NCBI GenBank assembly: GCA_038131955.1
Contig: JAYPQK010000009.1
Location: 310,001 to 374,000, forward strand
Direction of reading: 5' to 3'
Source of the DNA: SHAN690 sp038131955
GTDB lineage: Bacteria; Bacteroidota; Bacteroidia; Flavobacteriales_G; Salibacteraceae
Length of the DNA: 64,000 bases
Shown here piece after piece: positions 46,051-55,334 of the stretch. Each line of letters starts with the position of its first letter. Position 1 is the stretch's first letter. The position numbers were made by a program, and so were the translations under genes. The notes beneath the pieces are model-generated. The model was not told where the DNA came from and did no database searches. It saw only the letters and a program-made list of their open reading frames with translations.

Positions 46051-47472
46051 TTATTGAGTAATGCCTTGCAGGTAGATTTCCTCTTTGTTCGAGGTTTCGA
46101 TCACCTTGAGGACAGAACTGATCTGCTTGGCCTTGGTCTCGATCTGCTTCTGTTGGGCATCGAAAAGCTTGTTCTCTCGAGAGTTCAATAGGAATACGCT
46201 GCTTTCGCCTAAAGAGAATTTCGTTCTCTCCGCTTGAAGGAGGCGATCGTAATTATTGACCATCCGGGTATAGAGCTGGCTTTGCTGTGTATTGATGCCA
46301 AACTCCATGATGAACTGATCTAATTTGGTAACCAGACTTTGCGTTTTAGTATCCAGCTCTAGGTTCTTTTCCATACTCTTTAGATCCACCAAGCTGAGCT
46401 TTGATCGCTGCATCCGGATCAACAAAGGATACTTCAAAGCAACACCCAGCATTCGATCATTGATATCAACGGCCCCGATATCACCGGAGCTTAGTCCTGG
46501 GGAAAGGGCTGCATATTTGAACTCAAGTTGTGGTATGGCTCCGCTCAAAGCAGTTTGGCGTTCTAGTCGAAGTGATTCGATTCCCAATCGACTCACCTGC
46601 AGTGCCGGATGGTCTTCTCTGAGCTGCTGTTGCCAGACCATGAAACTGTCCTGCGCCTGCGTGATGAATGGATCAAAATCAACTAGAGCTTGGGGTAAGA
46701 TTCCATCCGCGAGTCGAACAGGATTACCGTCCTGGTCCCAAAGGAAGTTTTCGATGATGATCAGCGCAGCATTGTAGGTTCGCTGTGCTTCCAAGAGCTG
46801 AAACATTCGATTCTGAACCTGCAAAAAGGCCTCTACCGTGTCTATCGCAGGTCGATCACCTCCTTCGTAAACACTCTTCACGAATTCGAACTGCTCTTCG
46901 GCAAGTTGGATCGCGTTCAATTGAACGTTTACCGCTTCTTCTGCCAATGACCAATTCAGGTAGGCAAGGCTGGCTCGAAAGAATAGATCATTGAGCAAAA
47001 TGCGACGATCAGCTTCTGCCATCTCAACCATCAACTTGGCTTGTCTAATGGCCAATCTCCTTTCATTGAAGAGAAGATCGGGTCCAATCGGAAGACTCAC
47101 GCCGGCCTGATATTGCCCTGAAGAGGATGTGAGCATCTCGGGGTTCACTTGATCACCGATGTTCTCGGTATACCCTGTGAAGATCTCCACACCCAATGCG
47201 GTCGGCAAGGCGAGTTTGAGCGATGACTTTGTGTAGTAATCCTTATCGTCATACGCCTTGTCTCCGTACTTGGCTTCGACATATGGATCCATGACGGATT
47301 GCTCCAAACGCAAGCGTGCATCTCCAATTGCTGGCTGAAGTTCAGCCTTTTGCATCATGGGGTGAAATGCCTTCAATTGAGCTATGAAATCCCCGTAGGT
47401 CAGGCGTTGCGACTGAGCCCCCATGGGAAGAAGAACCCAAAGAAGGATTGCTATGGTCGTGCTTAACCTCAT
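46051..47472 (-). CDS. TolC-family outer-membrane efflux protein
   Basis: A 473-residue exported protein with signal peptide (cleavage near MGAQSQRL) and the long amphipathic helical segments of TolC (for example LNWSLAEEAVNVQLNAIQLAEE in outline, and RTKFSLGESSVFLLNSRENKL). TolC trimers form the outer-membrane duct of type I secretion and efflux systems. It overlaps the upstream HlyD-like gene by four bases and is the last gene of the ABC-HlyD-TolC set. Confidence 0.88.
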   Translation of the reverse strand: MRLSTTIAILLWVLLPMGAQSQRLTYGDFIAQLKAFHPMMQKAELQPAIGDARLRLEQSVMDPYVEAKYGDKAYDDKDYYTKSSLKLALPTALGVEIFTGYTENIGDQVNPEMLTSSSGQYQAGVSLPIGPDLLFNERRLAIRQAKLMVEMAEADRRILLNDLFFRASLAYLNWSLAEEAVNVQLNAIQLAEEQFEFVKSVYEGGDRPAIDTVEAFLQVQNRMFQLLEAQRTYNAALIIIENFLWDQDGNPVRLADGILPQALVDFDPFITQAQDSFMVWQQQLREDHPALQVSRLGIESLRLERQTALSGAIPQLEFKYAALSPGLSSGDIGAVDINDRMLGVALKYPLLIRMQRSKLSLVDLKSMEKNLELDTKTQSLVTKLDQFIMEFGINTQQSQLYTRMVNNYDRLLQAERTKFSLGESSVFLLNSRENKLFDAQQKQIETKAKQISSVLKVIETSNKEEIYLQGITQ

Positions 47473-48818
47473 TTCTTGTCCTCGGTATCTGCGGCTGAGG
47501 GCTTGTAGAACTCTGGAGGGAAGCCGTTGAATTGTCTCCAGACTTCGTACCAGATAGGCACATCTTGCAGCAATGCTATCGCCTGCGCTCCTGATCCCAT
47601 TCTCAATTCGACCGGCCAGTCCACCTCGTCAGGATTTGGCGCGACTAGGATCCTGTACATGCCGTTATCACTGGTTACATTGTCAATTGCGAAGACACGC
47701 CCGCTGTACGTTCCAACTGAGATATTGGGCCAGCCCGAGAATACAAGCGAAGGCCATCCATCAAAGATGAATCGAACCTCACTGCCCTTGCTGATCAGCG
47801 GCAGGTCAATAGGACGTACATACATTTCTACCGCTAGCTCAGAAACGTTCGGTACGATACTGACGATGGCCTCACCTTCCTTGATGGTTTCACCAATACC
47901 ACTTTGCAAGGCCTTGGTGATATAACCGTCTTGCGGAGCGGTGATGAAGTACATCGAAGAACGAATGGTATAGTTCGAGACCTCGTTGAGCATCTTAGCC
48001 AGCTTAGCTTCTGCATCAAGCATATCGCTTAAAGCCGTGAACTTGTCACTTTCGCTTTTTGCGATCTTGTCGTTGTACTCGGTCTGAACGGTTGTCAATT
48101 CGATCTTCGCATTGAGCAATTCATTTCTCGAAGTCAGTAGCTTGTTCTCTGCGGAAACGAACTTGGCTTCCGCGTCACGGAATTTTTGTCGGTAGTTTTC
48201 TAGTTCCGTCAATGACTTGAGCCCTTGCTCGTATAGTCCTTCGAAACGCAGATACTGCTTCTCTGCAATGTCTACATTGGAGGTGGCGGCAATGAGATCC
48301 AAACTATCGCTTTTCACCTTCAATTCGCCTTGTCGTATCTTATTCTTGGCTTGCTTGATCTTTAGCTCTTGAGACTGCTGCAGGGCTGCGATCTGTTGAT
48401 CTAAAGCGTTCACTTTCTTGATATACGCCTGGATGCCACCTTCCTGAGCTACCAAGCGCTCTTTCGCTCGATCTAATAGATTGGGGTCAAAGTACTCGTC
48501 CTTGACCTCTGAGATGAAAAGAATGGTATCACCCTTAGAAACGAATTCGCCTTCTTGGACATACCATCTTTCGATTCGCCCAGCGATCACGGAATTCACT
48601 ACCTGAGGACGCTGCTCAGGTCGCAAGTTGGTCACATAACCATCCGCCTGAATGTTCTGAGTCCATGGCAAGAAAAGGAATAGAATGAAGCCAATGAAGA
48701 GTCCAACAAACCATCGCATCAATGTGCGTGGAGTTGATGAGGCGTAGATGGTATTCTGACTTTTGGTCTTGGTCAGATCCATCAGGTGCGCAACGCTGTT
48801 ATTTGAAATGTTCAGCAT
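47469..48818 (-). CDS. HlyD-family membrane-fusion (periplasmic adaptor) protein
   Basis: A 449-residue adaptor. One membrane helix at about residues 33-50 (LMRWFVGLFIGFILFLFLPW) is followed by a split lipoyl/biotinyl-like domain (VVNSVIAGRIERWYVQEGEF and ITAPQDGYITKALQSGIG), a long coiled-coil hairpin at about 120-275, and a beta-barrel domain. It joins the inner-membrane ABC protein to TolC. Starts three bases after the ABC gene; overlaps the tolC-like gene by four. Confidence 0.9.
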   Translation of the reverse strand: MLNISNNSVAHLMDLTKTKSQNTIYASSTPRTLMRWFVGLFIGFILFLFLPWTQNIQADGYVTNLRPEQRPQVVNSVIAGRIERWYVQEGEFVSKGDTILFISEVKDEYFDPNLLDRAKERLVAQEGGIQAYIKKVNALDQQIAALQQSQELKIKQAKNKIRQGELKVKSDSLDLIAATSNVDIAEKQYLRFEGLYEQGLKSLTELENYRQKFRDAEAKFVSAENKLLTSRNELLNAKIELTTVQTEYNDKIAKSESDKFTALSDMLDAEAKLAKMLNEVSNYTIRSSMYFITAPQDGYITKALQSGIGETIKEGEAIVSIVPNVSELAVEMYVRPIDLPLISKGSEVRFIFDGWPSLVFSGWPNISVGTYSGRVFAIDNVTSDNGMYRILVAPNPDEVDWPVELRMGSGAQAIALLQDVPIWYEVWRQFNGFPPEFYKPSAADTEDKK

Positions 48819-48821
48819 GGC

Positions 48822-50549
48822 CTATTCGTAAAACAATTCACTCAGTTCAGGATTCTTCTTTAGTTCTTCATAGTTGCCATTGAAGATCAACTTACCTTCA
48901 TTAAGCAAAAGAATGCGGTCACACTGTTCAGCGATCTTGCGTGAACCTGAGCTGACGATCAAGGTCCAAGGTTGCTTGTCAGAGAGCATGCAGGTATTGA
49001 TCACCCCTTTGTCCTGCTGCGTGAAAATGTGCAACGACTCCTGCCAGATCACCAAGGGTGGTCGCTCAACGATCGAGCGGGCCATCTTGATCTTTCTAAC
49101 AATGTGCTCTGGGAGTCCGCTGCCCTTGGGTGAAAGTTGGGTATGAAATCCTTCGGGCAGTCTTTTGACATAATCCATCAATCCGATCTTCTCAGCTGCC
49201 CACTTGAGATCCTCAAATGACAGCCATTCCTTTCCGATCAGAATGTTTTCGGCGATCGTACCGGCAAAGATGTCCTCTTCGCTCAGGCTATCTCCAATAT
49301 GGGATCGAAGGGATCGGAGGCTTAAACTGTTGACCGGCTGATCGTTGATCAAGATCATCCCATCGTAGTCCTGATAAAGACCGGCTAAGAGCTCGAGGAG
49401 TCGTGTTCTTCCCGAGCCGCCGTATCCGTAGATCATTACTCGCTCTCCGGCCTTTATATCGAAGCTGAGATCGTCTAGTTCGCGCTTGCCAAGATGATTG
49501 TAACCATAGGATAGATCCTTGACAGAAATACTTAGTGGAACCCTGTTCTCTGGCAGCTCTAACTCCACGCCATCTTCACGTTCGAGCTCTAGATCTGTGA
49601 TCGAGGCGATTTTCTCAACTGCTGTCAAGACATCATATACCGGTTCCATGGTGCGGATCAGTTTCTCCACACTATTGATGATCAAGATAATGATGATCTC
49701 GGATGCGACGAACTGGCCAAGATTGATCTGATTGTCCAACACCAAAATACTACCGATGATCAAGAGTCCGCCTGCCACAAGTGCCTTGAATCCAATGATG
49801 TTCAAGTACTGAATAACCAAAATGCGGAAGTGGCTTTTTCGAGCTTCGAGGTAGCTGGAAACCAATTCATCAGTTCGTTCTTTTGGTAGATTGGACTCAC
49901 CCGCGAGTTTGAAGGTGTTCATGGTCCGGGCGAGTTCTTCCAGCCAGTAGGCGACCTTGTATTTATATGTGCTTTCTTCAATACTGGTCTCAAGTCCTCT
50001 TGGTCCGGTAGCGCGAATGACCAAGTATAGTACGAGCACTAACAAAATGCCGAATAGTATGAAGAAGGGATGGTAGAAACTGAGAAGAAGCAAGCCGAAA
50101 ACGATCTGTAAGGCGGCCGCCCCGATATCCAAAAGGATCTTCGAAAGTCCCTTTTGCAAGGATAAGGTGTCGAAAAATCGATTGATCAGTTCAGGCGCGT
50201 ATCTCGAAGCTACCTGCTCCAATCGAATTCTGGGTATGCGGAGGGTGAACTCGAAAGCAGATCTCTGAAAGATGCGTTGCTGAATGGTCTCCGTCAAGGA
50301 CAATTGCATCACTTGCATGACGCCGGCGAGAATAACTCCAAGAATAACCAACGTGACCAAAAGAATCCAAGAAGTGGATATCATCCCACCGCTGATGTAG
50401 GTAATGATCGCCTGAATACCCAATGGCAGGGAGAGGTTGATCAGTCCACTTAGAGCAGCGAAGATGTAAATGCGCGTGATGTCTTTTTTGTCGGCTTTGA
50501 TCAGTCTGAAAAACCTAGTCAGAGGCGACAAACCATTACGATTCTCCAT
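48822..50549 (-). CDS. Type I secretion-like ABC transporter with degenerate ATPase domain
   Basis: A 575-residue fused exporter: six-helix membrane domain (about residues 20-310) and nucleotide-binding domain (about 338-575). The fold is recognisable but the catalytic motifs are lost: Walker A reads GYGGSGRT (375-382; the essential Lys is Arg381), the Q-loop Gln appears to be Ser422, the LSGGQ signature reads LPEHI (479-483), Walker B ends VIWQES (Asp replaced by Gln503, Glu504 kept), and the switch His is replaced in IVSSGSR. No peptidase domain is present at the N-terminus. First gene of the set with HlyD and TolC; no second ABC gene is beside it. Transport by normal ATP hydrolysis seems unlikely. 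Confidence 0.88.
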   Translation of the reverse strand: MENRNGLSPLTRFFRLIKADKKDITRIYIFAALSGLINLSLPLGIQAIITYISGGMISTSWILLVTLVILGVILAGVMQVMQLSLTETIQQRIFQRSAFEFTLRIPRIRLEQVASRYAPELINRFFDTLSLQKGLSKILLDIGAAALQIVFGLLLLSFYHPFFILFGILLVLVLYLVIRATGPRGLETSIEESTYKYKVAYWLEELARTMNTFKLAGESNLPKERTDELVSSYLEARKSHFRILVIQYLNIIGFKALVAGGLLIIGSILVLDNQINLGQFVASEIIIILIINSVEKLIRTMEPVYDVLTAVEKIASITDLELEREDGVELELPENRVPLSISVKDLSYGYNHLGKRELDDLSFDIKAGERVMIYGYGGSGRTRLLELLAGLYQDYDGMILINDQPVNSLSLRSLRSHIGDSLSEEDIFAGTIAENILIGKEWLSFEDLKWAAEKIGLMDYVKRLPEGFHTQLSPKGSGLPEHIVRKIKMARSIVERPPLVIWQESLHIFTQQDKGVINTCMLSDKQPWTLIVSSGSRKIAEQCDRILLLNEGKLIFNGNYEELKKNPELSELFYE

Positions 50550-50617
50550 AAGGGCGAATTACTTGTAAATTCATATCGCACCACGTTCGAACGACGAAGA
50601 ATCGAGGATCGCGGTGA

Positions 50618-51823
50618 TTAACTAATGGCACGCATAACTTGCGCCATAACATCAAGTAGTTCGGAGTATCGGTATCGCTCTTTACAGAGCTTGCGCGCGT
50701 TGTCGCGCATGGTGGTTGATGTTTTGGTGTCATGCAAGGTCGAATTTACGGCCTTCGTGAAGGTATCCGATTCGTTAACAACCCACGCGTGAGTTTTGTT
50801 TTCGATCTGAATGCCCTCGGCACCAGTGTTCGTAGTCACCAAAGGTAAGCCACGATACAATGCGTCGAACGTTTTGATCTTCATTCCACTGCCCATACGC
50901 AGGGGAACCACCGCGCAGCGCGACTTTGACATTAGACTTTCAAGATCTTTAACAAATCCATGGTAGGTGATACCCGGGCTGTGAGCCATGATCGTCTTGA
51001 GCGACTCGTCAGCTCCCTTACCACAAATATGAAACTCTGCCTGGGGGTGTTCGGCGCGAACTCCCGGCCAACATTTTTGGATGAACCACTGCAGTCCGTC
51101 GCGATTGGGCTCCCAACTCAACGTGCCGGCGTAGAATACGTTCATCGGGTTGCTTTCCAAGTTGATCTCGGGAAGCTCCAGCATCGCATCTTGACCGAGG
51201 TGATAGGTGTTTCGAAACTCTACCTTCTCTGTTCCGGGGATATGCTTTAGCTTTTCCTCATCGTTTGGCGAGGCAAAGGTGAATTTGGCACGGCGCATTG
51301 CATATCGTTCCAATAATTTAACTCGGTCTGCCTCCCAATCGAAAAGCCAAGAGGTAAAGAAATTGCCTTTTATTCGAGCATATTCTTTCCAAAGGATGTA
51401 CTCGGCATTATGGCTATGGTAGACAAAAGGAGTTTCGAGTTTTTCTGGAAGAACATGCACCATTTCCAAGTGATCCAAAAGCACGAGGTCTGCTGCCTCA
51501 GCCGACCATTTCACCATCGTTTCCAGCTCTTTCGAATAGATACGATAGGCATTGAAGGATGGTGACGACATGATCGCGTTCACAAAGTGAAATGGCGTGC
51601 GCGGTAAGTGATTCTGAAACGCCTGAATACCGGAGATTTGAACGGCTGCGCGAAGCGCCATGATGTCTTCTCGCCTTTCACCTCCATAGGCACAAATGAC
51701 CCTAACATCATAGTCCTTGCTGAGGCGTTCAAGAAGTTTGAATGACTTCAGCCTCCCACCACTATCAGCCGGGTACGGCACATCCGTTGTGAGAAATAAT
51801 AAGGTTTTGCGTGACTCGCTCAC
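50618..51823 (-). CDS. Glycosyltransferase, GT4-like (group 1)
   Basis: A 401-residue GT-B fold glycosyltransferase. The N-terminal domain begins TTDVPYPADSGGRLKSFKLL, a typical acceptor-side start. The C-terminal donor domain has YAGTLSWEPNRDGLQWF, FHICGKG, ITYHGFVKDLESLMSKSRCAVVPLR in outline, and the GSGMKIKTFDALYRGLPLVTT nucleotide-sugar motif. The last part includes EGIQ, replacing the usual EG(I/L). Donor and acceptor are unknown. It begins three bases after metK, so it is probably read from the metK promoter. Confidence 0.87.
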   Translation of the reverse strand: MSESRKTLLFLTTDVPYPADSGGRLKSFKLLERLSKDYDVRVICAYGGERREDIMALRAAVQISGIQAFQNHLPRTPFHFVNAIMSSPSFNAYRIYSKELETMVKWSAEAADLVLLDHLEMVHVLPEKLETPFVYHSHNAEYILWKEYARIKGNFFTSWLFDWEADRVKLLERYAMRRAKFTFASPNDEEKLKHIPGTEKVEFRNTYHLGQDAMLELPEINLESNPMNVFYAGTLSWEPNRDGLQWFIQKCWPGVRAEHPQAEFHICGKGADESLKTIMAHSPGITYHGFVKDLESLMSKSRCAVVPLRMGSGMKIKTFDALYRGLPLVTTNTGAEGIQIENKTHAWVVNESDTFTKAVNSTLHDTKTSTTMRDNARKLCKERYRYSELLDVMAQVMRAIS

Positions 51824-51826
51824 TCG

Positions 51827-53080
51827 CTATACTCCAAAGGCTTGCTTGATATCTTCCACGCGATCTAGCTCTTCCCATGGGAACAACTTTACCGTCACCT
51901 TGGTAGATTTACCCGACCCGTTTGTAAACTCTTTGGTCACGGTCTCTGGCTGTCGTCCCATGTGGCCATAGGCTGCGCACTCAGAGTAGATCGGGGTGCG
52001 AAGATTGAATCGCTGCTCGATCGCGTAGGGACGCATGTCAAAAAGATCCATCAATTTCTTCGCGATCTCTCCATCGGTCATGTTCACCTTGGATGAACCG
52101 TAAGTGTCAACGAACAAACCAACAGGTTGCGCCACTCCGATAGCATAGGCTACTTGTACCAATGCCTCGCCGGCAACTCCAGCCGCAACTAAGTTCTTCG
52201 CCATGTGACGTGTAGCATAGGCAGCCGAACGGTCAACCTTGCTGGGGTCTTTTCCACTGAATGCACCTCCGCCGTGAGCTCCTTTTCCGCCGTAGGTGTC
52301 TACGATGATCTTTCGACCAGTGAGGCCTGTGTCTCCATGCGGACCGCCGATCACGAACTTTCCTGTCGGATTCACATGGTACTTGATATCGTCAGTGAAC
52401 AGCTTTTGAATGTGAGCCGGCAATTGTGCCTTTACACGAGGAACCAGAATATTGATCACGTCCTCCTTGATCTTCGCAAGCATAGCTGGCTCAGCGTCAA
52501 AGTCGTCGTGTTGTGTACTCACCACGATCGCCTCGATGCGAAGTGGTTGATTGTCGTCGCCATATTCGATGGTCACTTGAGCCTTAGAGTCAGGACGGAG
52601 GTAGGTCATGGTTTCACCTGCCTTTCTGATCGCTGCTAACTCTCGAAGAAGTCGATGAGAAAGATCGGCGGCCAATGGCATGTAGTTCTCGGATTCGTTG
52701 GTAGCGTAACCAAACATCATCCCTTGGTCACCGGCACCTTGTTCTTCCTTAGTTGCACGATCCACACCTTGATTGATGTCAGGACTCTGCTCGTGGATAG
52801 CACTGAGGATACCGCATGAATTAGCCTCAAACATGTACTCACTCTTCGTATACCCGATCCGCTTGATTACATCACGTGCGATCTGCTGAACATCGAGATA
52901 GGTGTTGGTCTTGACCTCTCCCGCCAAGACAACCTGACCTGTAGTTACCAAGGTTTCGCAGGCAACCTTCGACTCAGGGTCGAAAGCTAAAAAGTGGTCT
53001 ACAAGGGCGTCAGAGATCGCATCAGCGACCTTGTCTGGGTGCCCTTCGGATACGGATTCAGAAGTGAATAAATAAGGCAT
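51827..53080 (-). CDS. metK: S-adenosylmethionine synthase
   Basis: A 417-residue enzyme making SAM from methionine and ATP. Signature motifs: SVSEGHPDKVADAISDA at the N-terminus, GAGDQGMMFGYA, and the P-loop-like GGAFSGKDPSKVDRSAAYA. Length fits the longer Bacteroidota form. A TACTTTTG promoter box lies upstream; the 79-base leader shows no SAM riboswitch. ahcY, which recycles the product of SAM use, is 10 kb away in this window. Confidence 0.97.
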   Translation of the reverse strand: MPYLFTSESVSEGHPDKVADAISDALVDHFLAFDPESKVACETLVTTGQVVLAGEVKTNTYLDVQQIARDVIKRIGYTKSEYMFEANSCGILSAIHEQSPDINQGVDRATKEEQGAGDQGMMFGYATNESENYMPLAADLSHRLLRELAAIRKAGETMTYLRPDSKAQVTIEYGDDNQPLRIEAIVVSTQHDDFDAEPAMLAKIKEDVINILVPRVKAQLPAHIQKLFTDDIKYHVNPTGKFVIGGPHGDTGLTGRKIIVDTYGGKGAHGGGAFSGKDPSKVDRSAAYATRHMAKNLVAAGVAGEALVQVAYAIGVAQPVGLFVDTYGSSKVNMTDGEIAKKLMDLFDMRPYAIEQRFNLRTPIYSECAAYGHMGRQPETVTKEFTNGSGKSTKVTVKLFPWEELDRVEDIKQAFGV

Positions 53081-53100
53081 ATCAAGTGTGCTTAGGCGGC

Positions 53101-53108
53101 CAAAAGTA
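53101..53108 (-). promoter_or_regulatory. Bacteroidota -7 box TACTTTTG before metK
   Basis: TACTTTTG on the minus strand fits TAnnTTTG and ends 20 bases before the metK ATG. Between it and gldA is an A/T-rich dyad (TTTTTCAGAAAAA, around 53124-53136) that is too weak to call a terminator. Confidence 0.5.
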
Positions 53109-53159
53109 TGGCTTGCCTAGGACTTTTTCAGAAAAAAATGGAGCGGAGAATGAGTGATT

Positions 53160-54065
53160 CTAGGAAGTCGTCAATCGCTTGAAAATATCTTCCAAACGCT
53201 GCTCTTCTTTTTGAATGGTGAGTACAGATAGTTCTCGCTTGACTGCGAAGTCAAACACAGCTTGCCGAACATCCTTGTTGGGCTCGCTTCCTAGTAACCA
53301 GATTTGGTCATTTACCTTGCTTACCTCGGTCACCCCCGGAATCTCCCGAAGAACATTGCTGGCGACGGCTGCGCTGAACTCCACTCGAATGAAGTGCTTG
53401 TTTTGAAACTGAACCAGATGCGACGCGTCATCGTCGGCGACGATCTTTCCACGATTGATAATGATCACCCTGTCACAAATGGCTTCCACTTCCTGCATGA
53501 TGTGCGTGGAGAGCATCACCGTGCGATCCTCGCCGATGTTTCGGATCAAGTTTCGAATCTCGACGATCTGATTCGGATCTAATCCCGTGGTGGGTTCATC
53601 CAAGATCAAGACCTCAGGGTCGTGGATCATGGCTTGCGCCAGTCCAACCCGTTGCCGATATCCTTTACTCAGCGCTCCTATTTTCTTCTTTCGTTCCACC
53701 GTCAAGCCAACCAACTCGATCATCTCTTCGACGCGCTGCTTCTTGTTTGGGATCTTGTGAATGCCCGCAACAAACTCCAAGTATTCACGGACGTACATCT
53801 CTGGGTAAAGAGGATTGTGTTCCGGTAAATAGCCGATCCGCTTCTTGACCTCCATCGATGCTTCAGCGATGTCAAAACCGCATACTTCAACCCGGCCTTC
53901 AGAAGGTGGTATGTAGCAGGTGATGATCTTCATCATGGTTGATTTTCCTGCGCCATTCGGACCTAGAAACCCAACGATGTTACCCTTCTGGATGTCAAAA
54001 GAAACTTGGTCTAGAGCACGCTGCTCGCCATAGAGTTTGGTTACACCTTGAACTTTGATCGACAT
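53160..54065 (-). CDS. gldA: Gliding-motility-type ABC transporter ATP-binding protein GldA
   Basis: A 301-residue ABC ATPase with intact motifs: Walker A GPNGAGKST, signature LSKGYRQRVGLAQAM, Walker B VLILDEPTTGLDP, and switch His in STHIMQEVE. The C-terminal extension (KHFIRVEFSAAVASNV and onwards to LEDIFKRLT) fits GldA. In Flavobacterium GldA works with the permeases GldF and GldG in gliding. Those genes are not in the window. Its normal motifs contrast with the degenerate ABC gene at 48822. Confidence 0.9.
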   Translation of the reverse strand: MSIKVQGVTKLYGEQRALDQVSFDIQKGNIVGFLGPNGAGKSTMMKIITCYIPPSEGRVEVCGFDIAEASMEVKKRIGYLPEHNPLYPEMYVREYLEFVAGIHKIPNKKQRVEEMIELVGLTVERKKKIGALSKGYRQRVGLAQAMIHDPEVLILDEPTTGLDPNQIVEIRNLIRNIGEDRTVMLSTHIMQEVEAICDRVIIINRGKIVADDDASHLVQFQNKHFIRVEFSAAVASNVLREIPGVTEVSKVNDQIWLLGSEPNKDVRQAVFDFAVKRELSVLTIQKEEQRLEDIFKRLTTS

Positions 54066-54069
54066 GGGG

Positions 54070-54077
54070 CGAAAGTA
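54070..54077 (-). promoter_or_regulatory. Possible -7 box TACTTTCG before gldA
   Basis: TACTTTCG on the minus strand, one base from TAnnTTTG, ends four bases before the gldA ATG. Confidence 0.35.
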
Positions 54078-54133
54078 AGGTTGTCCGATGAAATCGTATT
54101 CATCTCTTCACGCCTTTTAGGAAGTGGTCGATA

Positions 54134-55045
54134 TCAAGATGGGAATAGCTGTAGGTTGAATCGTTGCTCGAAACCTTCGATCCCTTGCAAACCACCTGTG
54201 TGTATGAACAATACCCTTGCGCCCGATTCGATCTTACCTTGTTCGATCAGAGACCGTAGCCCGAGGTAGGCCTTAGACGTGTAGATCGGGTCGAGCTTGA
54301 TGTGGTGTTCTTGATAGAAGTTTCGGATGAATTCGATCTGATCTTTCGACCACTTGGCATACCCTCCGATAGGAAAAGGACGGATCTCGACCCTTGCAGA
54401 AGTTTCCTTTAGCGCCGGGAATTGCTCGCACAGTTCATCATAGACTGTGGCATGTTTGTGAATAGGAATACCGATCACCCTTTGAGTCGGCTGGGAGGCC
54501 ATCGCAATACCAGCGAGTGTGGTGCCGGTACCCACGGCCACAACGATTGCATCGTATTCTTTGGACTCGGGAAAGACCATGCCTCGTGCTCCTTCGATTC
54601 CAAGCCAATTCGCGCCACCTTCCTGAATGATCGATATCTCTCCGTACCGGTCGCTCAAGAGCTGCAAATAACTGGGGTCATTTTTTCGGCGGTAATCTCC
54701 CCGGCTCACGAAAACCAGTTCCATCCCATTTTCCTCGGCGCGATGGAGGGTAGGATTGAGGTGCTGGGGTCGCTCACCTCTGATGATGCCAACGGATCTG
54801 ATGTCTTGTTCTCTGCATATCTGTGCGGTGGCGGCAATATGATTCGAAAATGCCCCTCCGAAGGTGAGGATGGTGTTAATTCCTTTCGTACGAGCGTCTC
54901 CGAGGTTCTTCCTGAGCTTATAGACCTTGTTGCCGCTAATGATCGGGTCCATGAGATCGTCCCGCTGCATGAAGATCTCCACGCCGAGGTAGTCCTCGAT
55001 TTTATCAACCCTCGGCCGCCAATTTGCAAATCGATCATGAACCAT
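54134..55045 (-). CDS. PLP-dependent enzyme of the ACC deaminase / D-cysteine desulfhydrase family
   Basis: A 303-residue fold-type II PLP enzyme. The PLP lysine is Lys40 in ISGNKVYKLRK; SNHIAATA forms the substrate/phosphate region, and VAVGTGTTLAGIA the glycine loop. Family members deaminate 1-aminocyclopropane-1-carboxylate or break down D-cysteine; the residues that decide between the two cannot be judged by eye, and most bacterial relatives are D-cysteine desulfhydrases. Divergent from the DUF5522 gene. Confidence 0.85.
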   Translation of the reverse strand: MVHDRFANWRPRVDKIEDYLGVEIFMQRDDLMDPIISGNKVYKLRKNLGDARTKGINTILTFGGAFSNHIAATAQICREQDIRSVGIIRGERPQHLNPTLHRAEENGMELVFVSRGDYRRKNDPSYLQLLSDRYGEISIIQEGGANWLGIEGARGMVFPESKEYDAIVVAVGTGTTLAGIAMASQPTQRVIGIPIHKHATVYDELCEQFPALKETSARVEIRPFPIGGYAKWSKDQIEFIRNFYQEHHIKLDPIYTSKAYLGLRSLIEQGKIESGARVLFIHTGGLQGIEGFEQRFNLQLFPS

Positions 55046-55070
55046 TTCCGAAACAGCTTGTTTGAAGCCT

Positions 55071-55078
55071 CGAAACTA
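55071..55078 (-). promoter_or_regulatory. Possible -7 box TAGTTTCG before the PLP enzyme gene
   Basis: TAGTTTCG on the minus strand, one base from TAnnTTTG, 25 bases before the ATG at 55045. Confidence 0.35.
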
Positions 55079-55103
55079 TCGAAATCAATTTGTTATAAGC
55101 GCT

Positions 55104-55292
55104 ATGTTTGAAGGCGTGTGCGGCACCGGTAATAAGTCAAAGCTCGACAAGGAGGATTACTACTTGAGCGAAGAGGGATACATTGTCTTTACAGAGAAGT
55201 ATCACCTCAAGAGAGGTTATTGCTGTAAAAGCGGGTGCAAGCATTGTCCTTATGGGTACGATAAGAATACGGGCCGTTTCAAACGGAAATAG
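55104..55292 (+). CDS. Small DUF5522-type cysteine-rich protein
   Basis: A 62-residue protein beginning MFEGVCGTGNKSK, with LSEEGYIVFTEKYHLKRGY followed by CCKSGCKHCPYGY. The clustered cysteines suggest metal (zinc or iron-sulfur) binding. Proteins of this size and motif belong, as far as I recall, to DUF5522; the role is unknown. I chose the ATG at 55104 since family members start near there; a TTG further upstream is open. The stop is 42 bases before hutU. Confidence 0.75.
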   Translation: MFEGVCGTGNKSKLDKEDYYLSEEGYIVFTEKYHLKRGYCCKSGCKHCPYGYDKNTGRFKRK

Positions 55293-55298
55293 TCCTTC

Positions 55299-55306
55299 TA
55301 TCTTTG
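55299..55306 (+). promoter_or_regulatory. Bacteroidota -7 box TATCTTTG before hutU
   Basis: TATCTTTG fits TAnnTTTG, 28 bases before the hutU ATG and immediately after the DUF5522 stop codon, so hutU has its own promoter. Confidence 0.55.
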
Positions 55307-55334
55307 CCGCCGAATACCGAACAAAGCGATTAGC

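Noticed and set aside
53081..53159. SAM riboswitch searched for upstream of metK
   Set aside because: The 79-base gap has no SAM-I or SAM-II core and only a promoter box and a weak A/T dyad.
54422..55111. Open frame of 229 codons on the plus strand opposite the PLP enzyme gene
   Set aside because: The minus-strand gene has clear PLP motifs; the plus frame shows none and would run over the divergent promoter.
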